The position numbers were made by a program, and so were the translations under genes. A stretch of DNA of 64,000 nt from Glutamicibacter mishrai (GTDB lineage: Bacteria; Actinomycetota; Actinomycetes; Actinomycetales; Micrococcaceae), in the NCBI RefSeq assembly GCF_012221945.1, contig NZ_CP032549.1:2852001-2916000 (forward strand). The letters are read 5' to 3'. The notes under the pieces were generated by a model. It saw nothing but the letters and a program-made list of their open reading frames with translations, was not told where the DNA came from and searched no databases. This document shows positions 34,531 through 42,031 of this stretch, piece after piece (the first letter of the stretch is position 1; every line of letters begins with the position of its first letter).

Positions 34531-36237
34531 ATGACTGAGAGTTCAGTAGGTAAGGCCGACTCTGCACGTTTGCAGACGCCGGCTCGGCTGAAGAAGGGGA
34601 CAATGCGAATTGTTCCCCTCGGCGGCCTGGGCGAAGTCGGCCGAAACATGACCGTCTTCGAACTCAACGGGAAACTGTTGATCGTCGACTGCGGTGTGCT
34701 CTTCCCCGAGGAGCACCAGCCTGGCGTGGATCTGATCCTGCCGGACTTCTCGTACATCAAGGACCGCTTGGACGATGTGGTGGGCGTTGTGCTCACCCAC
34801 GGCCACGAGGACCACATCGGTGCAGTCCCTTACCTGTTGCGCCTGCGCGAAGACATCCCGCTGTATGGGTCGAAGCTGACCTTGGCCTTCGTCGAAGCGA
34901 AGCTGGCAGAGCACCGGATCAAGGCCAACACCAACATCGTGGTGGAAGGCGAGATCGCGCAGATCGGCAACTTCGAATGCGAATTTGTCGCCGTGAACCA
35001 CTCGATCCCTGACGCACTGGCCGTGTTCCTGCGCACCGAAGCCGGCACCGTGCTGCACACCGGCGACTTCAAGATGGACCAGCTGCCGCTTGACGGCCGC
35101 ATCACCGACCTTCGCCACTTCGCGCGTCTGGGCGAGGAAGGCGTGGACCTGTTCCTGCCTGACTCCACCAACGCCGAAGTGCCTGGCTTCACCGTGGCAG
35201 AACGCGAAATTGGCCCAGTGCTCGAAGCCAAGTTCGCTCGCGCCCGCCGCCGCATCATCGTCGCTTCCTTCTCCTCGCACGTTCACCGCGTGCAGCAGGT
35301 CCTGGATGCCGCCGCCATGCACGGTCGCAATGTGGCCTTCATCGGCCGCTCGATGGTCCGCAACATGGGCATCGCCGAACGCCTTGGCTACCTGGATATC
35401 CCTCAGGGTGTGCTGGTAGATCTCAAGCAGATCGATTCGCTGCCGGACCACAAGGTCGTATTGATGTCCACCGGTTCGCAGGGCGAGCCAATGGCCGCGC
35501 TATCGCGCATGGCCAACGGCGAACACAAGGTGCAGATCAACCCGGGGGACACCGTCATCCTGGCCTCCAGCCTGATCCCGGGCAACGAGAACTCGGTCTT
35601 CCGCGTGATCAACGGCCTGATGCGCTTGGGCGCCGAGGTCATCCACAAGGGCATGGCCAAGGTCCACGTTTCCGGCCACGCCTCGGCCGGCGAGCTGCTC
35701 TACTGCTACAACATCCTTCGCCCGAAGAATGTATTGCCGGTACACGGCGAAACCCGCCACCTGATCGCCAACGGCCGCCTGGCCGCGCAGTCCGGCGTGC
35801 CGGAAGAGAACGTGCTGCTGGCAGAAGACGGATCCGTCATCGACATGAAGGACGGCGTTGCCCAGCTCGTTGGCCAGGTAGAATGCGGTTATGTCTACGT
35901 TGACGGTTCCAAGGTCGGCACCATCACCGATGACGACCTCAAGGACCGAGTCACCCTGGGCGAGGAAGGCTTCATCTCGGTCATCACCGTGATCAACCGC
36001 CAGAACGGCACCATCATCTCCGGCCCGGATATCCACGCCCGCGGCGTGGCCGAAGAAGACTCGGTCTTCAACGAAATCAAGCCGAAGATCGCAGCCGCGA
36101 TCGTGGAGGCGGTATCGAATAACCCGAACCACACCACGCACCAGCTGCAGCAGATCACGCGCCGTGTGATCGGCTCGTGGGTATCGCGCAAGCTGCGTCG
36201 CCGCCCGATGATCGTTCCGGTAGTTCTCGAAGCCTAG
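34531..36237 (+). CDS. rnj: Ribonuclease J
   Basis: A 568-residue metallo-beta-lactamase/beta-CASP ribonuclease for RNA maturation and decay. The metal motif is H90-G-H92-E-D94-H95 (THGHEDHIGAVP), with further ligands in NHSIPDALAVF and LHTGDFKMD. The beta-CASP histidine segment is HVSGHASAGEL. A short hydrophilic N-terminal extension precedes the catalytic core, as is usual in actinobacteria. It is downstream of dapA and ends in a strong hairpin. Confidence 0.96.
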   Translation: MTESSVGKADSARLQTPARLKKGTMRIVPLGGLGEVGRNMTVFELNGKLLIVDCGVLFPEEHQPGVDLILPDFSYIKDRLDDVVGVVLTHGHEDHIGAVPYLLRLREDIPLYGSKLTLAFVEAKLAEHRIKANTNIVVEGEIAQIGNFECEFVAVNHSIPDALAVFLRTEAGTVLHTGDFKMDQLPLDGRITDLRHFARLGEEGVDLFLPDSTNAEVPGFTVAEREIGPVLEAKFARARRRIIVASFSSHVHRVQQVLDAAAMHGRNVAFIGRSMVRNMGIAERLGYLDIPQGVLVDLKQIDSLPDHKVVLMSTGSQGEPMAALSRMANGEHKVQINPGDTVILASSLIPGNENSVFRVINGLMRLGAEVIHKGMAKVHVSGHASAGELLYCYNILRPKNVLPVHGETRHLIANGRLAAQSGVPEENVLLAEDGSVIDMKDGVAQLVGQVECGYVYVDGSKVGTITDDDLKDRVTLGEEGFISVITVINRQNGTIISGPDIHARGVAEEDSVFNEIKPKIAAAIVEAVSNNPNHTTHQLQQITRRVIGSWVSRKLRRRPMIVPVVLEA

Positions 36238-36249
36238 GCTTCAACCAAG

Positions 36250-36283
36250 AATGCCCCAAACCAGGTACCTGGTTTGGGGCATT
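36250..36283 (+). terminator. Hairpin after rnj
   Basis: Perfect 34-bp palindrome (36250-36283) centred on GGTACC, beginning 13 bp after rnj and followed by GCTTGTCTCTG. It lies between convergent genes. Confidence 0.85.
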
Positions 36284-36298
36284 GCTTGTCTCTGGGCT

Positions 36299-36655
36299 TT
36301 ATGCGCTCGCTACGCCCTTGACCAGGCCGAGCAGCCCGGCAAGCTGCGCAGGCCGGTACGGTGCCATGCCAACCTCCTGGCCATCGCAGCCTTGCGGAGC
36401 GTTGGCATCCTGCCATTCATCGCACGCGATGCGCTGCAACACGCGACCGGTTTTCACTTCCATTTCGATCACCATTTCCCATTGGGCAGGGACCCAATGG
36501 CCCAATACCTTGCCAGTGCCGACTTCCAGCAGCGTCGCGGATTCCCACTCTTCCGTAGGAGCAGGCAGCGACTGGCTTGCTGCAGCGGGCGCGGCAAGTG
36601 CCAGCGACGAGGTGAGCAGGGCCGGGGCGAGCATAAGCAGGGCGCGAATCTTCAT
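36299..36655 (-). CDS. Small secreted protein of unknown function
   Basis: A 118-residue protein with a clear Sec signal peptide (MKIRALLMLAPALLTSSLALAA, cut near AAAS). The mature part has a valine/glutamate-rich beta segment and two cysteines (IACDEW and QGCDGQ) that may pair. An AAGGAT SD precedes the ATG, which favours this strand over the overlapping plus-strand frames. No family recognised. Confidence 0.65.
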   Translation of the reverse strand: MKIRALLMLAPALLTSSLALAAPAAASQSLPAPTEEWESATLLEVGTGKVLGHWVPAQWEMVIEMEVKTGRVLQRIACDEWQDANAPQGCDGQEVGMAPYRPAQLAGLLGLVKGVASA

Positions 36656-36821
36656 GGTGATCCTTCAAGTTGGTGATGACGACAATCCGATCCTACTTTT
36701 GACCAGTAGATTATTCTTCCGCTGATCATCCAGTTGGTCCGCGTGTTGGTCCTGTCCTTTGTGTCGTGAAGCTGCTTTATGGTGCAGAATTATCTTCAAA
36801 GCCATCATGAGGAGTCGGCAC

Positions 36822-37646
36822 GTGATCGAATTCGAAAATATTTCCAAGCACTATCCAGATGGCACCGTTGCGGTCAGCGACTTCAACCTGCAAATCCCCG
36901 CCCACAGTTCGACCGTCTTTGTCGGATCCTCCGGTTGCGGCAAGACGACCCTGCTGCGGATGATCAACCGCATGGTGGATCCCAGTGCAGGCGCGGTACG
37001 CATCGACGGAGAAGATATCTCGGCTAAGAATGCTGTGGAATTGCGCCGGAGCATTGGCTACGTCATGCAGAATTCGGGGCTGCTCCCGCACTTCACCGTC
37101 ACAGAGAATATCGCAACAGTCCCGCGCTTGATGGGGGAGTCGAGGAAGTCCACGCGTCGTCGAGCCCTGGAGCTGATGGAGACGGTCGGGCTTTCTGATT
37201 CCATGGCCGACAGGTATCCTCACCAGTTATCCGGAGGCCAGCAGCAGCGCGTCGGCGTAGCCCGCGGCTTGGCTTCGGACCCCAATATCCTGCTGATGGA
37301 TGAGCCTTTTGGTGCAGTGGACCCGATCGTCCGCACCGAACTGCAGAACGAGCTGCTGAGATTGCAGAAGGAACTGGACAAGACGATCGTTTTTGTCACC
37401 CACGACATCGACGAAGCGTTCTTGCTGGGGGACCAGGTAGTCATCCTCGCCGCAGGCGCCCAGAAACTGCAAGTGGGCACTCCGAGCGAAATCATAGAGA
37501 ATCCCGCCAACGATTTTGTCTCTTCCTTCATCGGCGCCGAGCGCGGATCCAGGGCGCTGAGTGTCAAGCAGACGGCGCACGGCCCGGTATTGGTTGACGC
37601 CCAGGGCCGCACGCAAGGCCGCCTGGTTGAGGATGGACCGCGTTAA
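36822..37646 (+). CDS. Glycine betaine/choline-type ABC transporter ATPase
   Basis: A 274-residue OpuCA/ProV-like ATPase: Walker A GSSGCGKTT, signature LSGGQQQRVGVARG, Walker B ILLMDEPFGAVD and a switch histidine in FVTHDIDEA. It lacks the full C-terminal CBS pair of ProV. The GTG at 36822 is chosen because a TGAGGAG SD lies 7 nt upstream; frames from 36759 or 36807 have none. It begins a four-gene operon with one to four base overlaps, which should import osmoprotectants. Confidence 0.9.
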   Translation: MIEFENISKHYPDGTVAVSDFNLQIPAHSSTVFVGSSGCGKTTLLRMINRMVDPSAGAVRIDGEDISAKNAVELRRSIGYVMQNSGLLPHFTVTENIATVPRLMGESRKSTRRRALELMETVGLSDSMADRYPHQLSGGQQQRVGVARGLASDPNILLMDEPFGAVDPIVRTELQNELLRLQKELDKTIVFVTHDIDEAFLLGDQVVILAAGAQKLQVGTPSEIIENPANDFVSSFIGAERGSRALSVKQTAHGPVLVDAQGRTQGRLVEDGPR

Positions 37647-38332
37647 TGACCTGGATTTCAGAAAACCTGGCCTTGATTGCTTCACTCTCCATCGAGCACC
37701 TGCGCCAGTCGTTGATCGCGATCCTGATCGGGTTCGTGCTGTCCATCCCGCTGGGCTGGATTGCCTGGCGCTACAAATTGGTCGGCGGACCGCTCGTCAC
37801 GCTGACAGGATTGCTCTACACCATTCCCTCGCTGGCTTTGCTGATGATTCTTCCGGTGATCACCGGAATGAGCGCCATCAGCGAAGCGAACTTGATTATC
37901 GCTCTGAGCATCTATGCGGTGGCCATCATGGTCCGGGGCGTCGTGGACGGACTGAACTCGGTGGATTCGGCAGCGCGTTCGGCAGCCACTGCCATGGGCT
38001 ATGGCAACGCTCGCCGCTTCTTCGCCGTGGATCTGCCCTTGGCCGGACCGGTCATCCTGGCGGGGCTTCGAGTGACTGCGGTGAGCACGATTTCGCTAGC
38101 CACAGTGGGAATCCTGGTCGGTGTCACGAACCTTGGCTACTTGTTCACCAACGGCCTGCAGCGGCGCATCATCATCGAGGTGTTTTCGGGCCTGATGGCG
38201 GTGGCTCTCATTGCCTTGATCGTTGACCTGCTCCTGGTTCTGTTGGGCCGCTGGCTCATGCCCTGGAGCCGGCAAAATCCGCAACAGAAGGCCAGAAGCT
38301 CGTCGAACAGTGAGCAGGTGGTTGCCTCATGA
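37646..38332 (+). CDS. Osmoprotectant ABC transporter permease 1
   Basis: A 228-residue permease with five to six helices, OpuCB/OpuCD-like. The cytoplasmic loop of the BPD family can be read as SAATAMGYGNARRFFAVDLPLAGP. The GLLYTIPSLALLMILP helix is typical of glycine betaine/choline systems. It overlaps the ATPase stop by one base (TAATG) and the next permease by four. Confidence 0.9.
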   Translation: MTWISENLALIASLSIEHLRQSLIAILIGFVLSIPLGWIAWRYKLVGGPLVTLTGLLYTIPSLALLMILPVITGMSAISEANLIIALSIYAVAIMVRGVVDGLNSVDSAARSAATAMGYGNARRFFAVDLPLAGPVILAGLRVTAVSTISLATVGILVGVTNLGYLFTNGLQRRIIIEVFSGLMAVALIALIVDLLLVLLGRWLMPWSRQNPQQKARSSSNSEQVVAS

Positions 38333-39060
38333 ACCTACTCGTTGAAGCATTCAAATGGCTATTCGCCCCCGAACAATGGGAAGGCAAAGACGGGCTACAT
38401 GCGCTGCTGGGGCAGCATCTGCTCTTCACCATGCTCTCGATTGTCATCGCCGGAATCATCGCCATCCCTGTCGGATGGGCCATTGGCCATACCGGCAAGG
38501 GGCGCGAGATCGCGGTGGCAGCCGCGGGCGTTGCCCGCGCAGTGCCTTCTTTCGGCCTGCTGATCTTGTTGGTTCTGCTTTTCGGCGTCACCCATAAGCC
38601 GGCAGCGGCGCTCGTGGCATTTGTTGTCCTCGCCATACCCTCGTTGCTCGCCGGAGCCTATACCGGATTCGAGGCCATCGATCGAAAAACCGTCGATGCG
38701 GCCCGGGCTATGGGAATGACTGAATGGCAGATCTTGTTGAAGGTTGAGATCCCTTTGGGGCTTTCCCTGCTGCTCGGAGGAATTCGGGCGGCGACCTTGC
38801 AGGTGGTAGCGACGGTAACGATCGCAGCCTATGTGAACCTCGGGGGACTGGGACTTCCAATCATTACCGGGTTGAACCTGCGCCGATTCGACATGGTGCT
38901 CGGTGGCGCATTGATGGTTGCGGTGCTGGCGCTGCTGCTTGATTTGCTACTTGCACTAGCCCAGAAGGCCTCCGTCCCACGTGGACTAGGCTTCTCGAAG
39001 ACGACAACTAAAAAGCACAAAGCGGATCACTCAAAAGCGGAAGATAAGGAACTGACATGA
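38329..39060 (+). CDS. Osmoprotectant ABC transporter permease 2
   Basis: A 243-residue permease similar in plan to its neighbour: ARAVPSFGLLILLVLLFGV helix and a coupling loop DAARAMGMTEWQILLKVEIP. The C-terminus is lysine-rich and cytoplasmic. Two distinct permeases with one ATPase and one binding protein is the usual OpuC-type layout. ATGA overlaps on both sides indicate coupled translation. Confidence 0.9.
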   Translation: MNLLVEAFKWLFAPEQWEGKDGLHALLGQHLLFTMLSIVIAGIIAIPVGWAIGHTGKGREIAVAAAGVARAVPSFGLLILLVLLFGVTHKPAAALVAFVVLAIPSLLAGAYTGFEAIDRKTVDAARAMGMTEWQILLKVEIPLGLSLLLGGIRAATLQVVATVTIAAYVNLGGLGLPIITGLNLRRFDMVLGGALMVAVLALLLDLLLALAQKASVPRGLGFSKTTTKKHKADHSKAEDKELT

Positions 39061-39959
39061 AAATCAAACAGGTGGCGCGCGCGGCGGCAGTGGCGGCCGC
39101 GGGGTCTTTGGCTTTGGCCGGATGCTCCAGCTCGGATCCGCTAGCGACGCAGAGCAGTTCCGAGAAGTCGGGATCCGAAAAAGTCGTTGTGGGTTCGCAG
39201 GCCTACTATTCCAACGAGATCGTCGCTGAAATCTACGCGCAGGCTCTTGAGAATTCAGGCTTGGAAGTCGAACGCCAGTTCAACATCGGACAGCGCGATG
39301 CCTACATGCCTCAGCTGGAGAATGGCAGCATCAATGTCTTCCCTGAGTACACCGGCAATCTGCTCCAGTTCTTCAAGGAAGATACCAAGGCGCGTTCATC
39401 CGAAGATGTCTACAAGGAACTGGAGAAGGAGCTTCCTGAGTCGCTGGCAGTCCTCGATGAGGCTGAAGCTTCTGACCAGGACTCCTACACGGTGACCCGC
39501 AAATTTGCGCAGGACAACAACCTGAAGAGCATCGAGGATCTAGCGAAGGCCAAGGACCAGCTGACCCTTGGCGGCCCGCCTGAACTGGCAGAGCGCCCCT
39601 ACGGGCCGAAGGGCCTGGAGAGCACCTACGGCGTGAAGGCCGAGTTCTCGGCGACCGGTGACACCACGGTGGAAGATCTTGTGGCCGGTACGGTCAACGT
39701 GGCCAATGTGTTCACCGCTGATCCACGCATCAAGACCGAAGACCTTGTTGTGCTTGAGGACCCCAAGTCCCTCTTCCTGGCCTCGAATGTCGTTCCGGTG
39801 GTCACCGCGGATCAGTCGTCGAAGCTCGGGGAGGTCTTGAACCCGGTCAGCGAAAAGCTCACCGCCCAGGAGCTGATTGACCTGAACGTCCAGAGCACTG
39901 TCGATAAGAAGTCGGCTGCTGATATCGCCAAATCGTGGCTCTCGGAGCAGGGCCTCTAG
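39057..39959 (+). CDS. Osmoprotectant-binding lipoprotein (OpuCC/OsmF-like)
   Basis: A 300-residue lipoprotein with lipobox LAGC and a serine-rich linker. The binding domain begins VVVGSQAYYSNEIVAEIYAQ and contains the INVFPEYTGNLLQFF segment characteristic of quaternary-amine binding proteins. Last gene of the operon. Ligand could be glycine betaine, choline, ectoine or similar; sequence alone does not decide. Confidence 0.9.
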   Translation: MKIKQVARAAAVAAAGSLALAGCSSSDPLATQSSSEKSGSEKVVVGSQAYYSNEIVAEIYAQALENSGLEVERQFNIGQRDAYMPQLENGSINVFPEYTGNLLQFFKEDTKARSSEDVYKELEKELPESLAVLDEAEASDQDSYTVTRKFAQDNNLKSIEDLAKAKDQLTLGGPPELAERPYGPKGLESTYGVKAEFSATGDTTVEDLVAGTVNVANVFTADPRIKTEDLVVLEDPKSLFLASNVVPVVTADQSSKLGEVLNPVSEKLTAQELIDLNVQSTVDKKSAADIAKSWLSEQGL

Positions 39960-39987
39960 GCACAGCACCGCTGCGATAAGCGATTTT

Positions 39988-40035
39988 ATCCAGCGGCCAG
40001 CCACCGGATCAGATACCAGTGGCTGGCCGCTGGAT
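39988..40035 (+). terminator. Terminator of the osmoprotectant operon
   Basis: A 20-bp stem with one mismatch (39988-40007 with 40016-40035), followed by TGCTTTAAC. Confidence 0.85.
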
Positions 40036-40125
40036 TGCTTTAACACCACCTCAACCCGGCGAATCATTGCCAGGGTGATAACCTCCGGGAAGAGCAATCC
40101 GTCACCCTGAAAGGGACTTAGCAAG

Positions 40126-41526
40126 ATGACTTCCACTGCTGTTTCGATAGACAAGCACTACGATTTGATCATTCTCGGCACAGGTTCGGGCAATTCGATT
40201 CCCGGCCCCGAATTCGACGACAAATCCATTGCCATCATCGAAAAGGGAACCTTCGGAGGCACTTGCCTCAACGTTGGCTGCATCCCAACCAAGATGTACG
40301 TCTATGCCGCCGATACCGCATTGGAAACCCGCGAGGCCTCGCGCTTGGGAATCGATGCCCAAGTGAATTCGGTGGATTGGCCAGGCATCGTCAATCGAGT
40401 TTTTGATCAGCGGATCGATCTCATCGCCAGAGGCGGAGAAGAATATCGCCGAGGGGATAAGACCCCGAACATCGACGTTTATGACCAGCATGCCCGGTTC
40501 GTCGCCGAGCGGACGCTCAAGACCGGACGGGGAGCGGAAGAGCTGACTATCAGCGCGGATCAGATCGTTCTGGCCGCCGGATCCCGTCCTTTCATCCCCG
40601 AAGTGATTGCTGAAAGCGGTGTCCATTTCCATACCAATGAAGACATCATGCGCCTGGCCCGGCAGCCGGAATCGATAGTGATCGTCGGTGGCGGATATAT
40701 CGCCATGGAATTCGCTCATGTCTTCGAAGCCCTGGGCACCAAGGTGAGCATCATTGCCCGCTCAGAACTGCTGCGCCATCTGGATACCGACCTGCGTGAA
40801 CCCTTTAATGAGCTGGCCGCGCAACGCTACGATGTGCACCGCGGCAAGAACATCACGGGGGTCAGCCAAGACAGCCACGGGATTACCGTGACACTGGATG
40901 ATGAATCAACCGTTAGCGCCGAGGTGCTGTTGGTGGCCACAGGGCGCATTCCCAACGGCGACGAACTCGACGTGGAACGCGCCGGCATCAAAGCCGAGGA
41001 CGGTCGCATCAGCGTTGACGAATTTGGCCGGTCCACCTCTGCCCAGGGCATCTGGGCATTAGGTGATGTCTCATCTCCGTACATGCTCAAGCACGTGGCT
41101 AACGCGGAGATGCGCGCAGTGCGGCACAACCTGCTCAACCCGCAGAACATGAAAAAGATGCCACATGACCATGTCCCGGCCGCCGTGTTCACCCATCCGC
41201 AAATCGCCTATGTAGGCATGACGGAGGACGAAGCCCGCAAAGCAGGGCATGAGGTCACGGTCAAAGTGCAAAAGTTCGGTGATGTGGCCTACGGCTGGGC
41301 CATGGAAGATCAAAGCGGGCTGGCCAAGCTGATCGCTGATAGGAACACTGGCAAACTGCTTGGTGCCCACTACATGGGGCCGCAGGCCTCGACGTTGATC
41401 CAGCAGATGATCACGGTGATGGCGTTCGATTTGGATGTGCGCGAAGTCGCCACCGAGCAATACTGGATCCACCCTGCGCTACCGGAAGTCACGGAAAATG
41501 CTCTCTTGGGATTGGACTTCTCGTAG
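40126..41526 (+). CDS. mtr: Mycothione reductase
   Basis: A 466-residue flavoprotein disulfide reductase that keeps mycothiol reduced. The redox cysteines are in GGTCLNVGCIPTK; FAD and NADPH loops are ILGTGSGNS and VIVGGGYIAMEFAH. The C-terminal HPALPEVTENALLGL carries the base histidine/glutamate. The GTGSGN start of the protein and the overall plan fit Mtr rather than lipoamide dehydrogenase or glutathione reductase. Mycothiol is restricted to actinobacteria, which supports the taxonomic call. Upstream SD AAAGGGA. Confidence 0.92.
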   Translation: MTSTAVSIDKHYDLIILGTGSGNSIPGPEFDDKSIAIIEKGTFGGTCLNVGCIPTKMYVYAADTALETREASRLGIDAQVNSVDWPGIVNRVFDQRIDLIARGGEEYRRGDKTPNIDVYDQHARFVAERTLKTGRGAEELTISADQIVLAAGSRPFIPEVIAESGVHFHTNEDIMRLARQPESIVIVGGGYIAMEFAHVFEALGTKVSIIARSELLRHLDTDLREPFNELAAQRYDVHRGKNITGVSQDSHGITVTLDDESTVSAEVLLVATGRIPNGDELDVERAGIKAEDGRISVDEFGRSTSAQGIWALGDVSSPYMLKHVANAEMRAVRHNLLNPQNMKKMPHDHVPAAVFTHPQIAYVGMTEDEARKAGHEVTVKVQKFGDVAYGWAMEDQSGLAKLIADRNTGKLLGAHYMGPQASTLIQQMITVMAFDLDVREVATEQYWIHPALPEVTENALLGLDFS

Positions 41527-41680
41527 CCCCAATTGGATGTGATCAGTTGTAGATCGCGCCTAGCCAACATATGTTTGAGGTGTGGGACTGGAGCCTGCCG
41601 GGATCGACGCGACATAACCGCCGCGGCTCGGCGAGCGAAGGTTGCCTGAGAGGCATCGGGGATAAGACCGAGGAGGAAAA

Positions 41681-41932
41681 ATGAAGTTGAACAGTCGTCT
41701 TGCCACATGTGCGATGGCCGGCCTCCTGGCCTGTGTGATGGGATTGGCCGCCGTGCCAGCGGCCCAGGCGAGCAACAAGACCTACACCCAACCGGTGGCC
41801 AGCGCCGGTACCTGCGCCACCATGGAAACCGCCACCGTCGCGGCTTTCAAGTCATCGGGCTACAAAGTCAGAAAACATGCTTGCCTCAAAAGCGCTGGCG
41901 GCTACACTTTGGTGATCGGCTATTCGAAATAG
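41681..41932 (+). CDS. Small secreted protein of unknown function
   Basis: An 83-residue protein with a strong Sec signal (residues 1-31, cut after AAQA) and a mature part of about 52 residues. The mature part has two cysteines (GTCATME and HACLKS) and many lysines and tyrosines, suggesting a compact disulfide-linked extracellular peptide. The SD is GAGGAGG at ideal spacing, so it is translated well. No family recognised. Confidence 0.7.
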   Translation: MKLNSRLATCAMAGLLACVMGLAAVPAAQASNKTYTQPVASAGTCATMETATVAAFKSSGYKVRKHACLKSAGGYTLVIGYSK

Positions 41933-42019
41933 GCCAGCCGCCAATTACGTGATCATTCTCTAGCTCTCGCCAAACCCCGTGCAGACGTGTAAATTCGGGG
42001 CGCATACAGCTGTTGGCGA

Positions 42020-42025
42020 TACGCT
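42020..42025 (+). promoter_or_regulatory. -10 element of a leaderless ftsK promoter
   Basis: TACGCT ends 6 nt before the ftsK ATG, with no SD in between (AGAACT). This fits a leaderless start. Confidence 0.4.
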
Positions 42026-42031
42026 AGAACT

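Noticed and set aside
36251..36676. Plus-strand frame opposite the small secreted protein
   Set aside because: No SD and no family; the minus-strand frame has an SD and a clear signal peptide.
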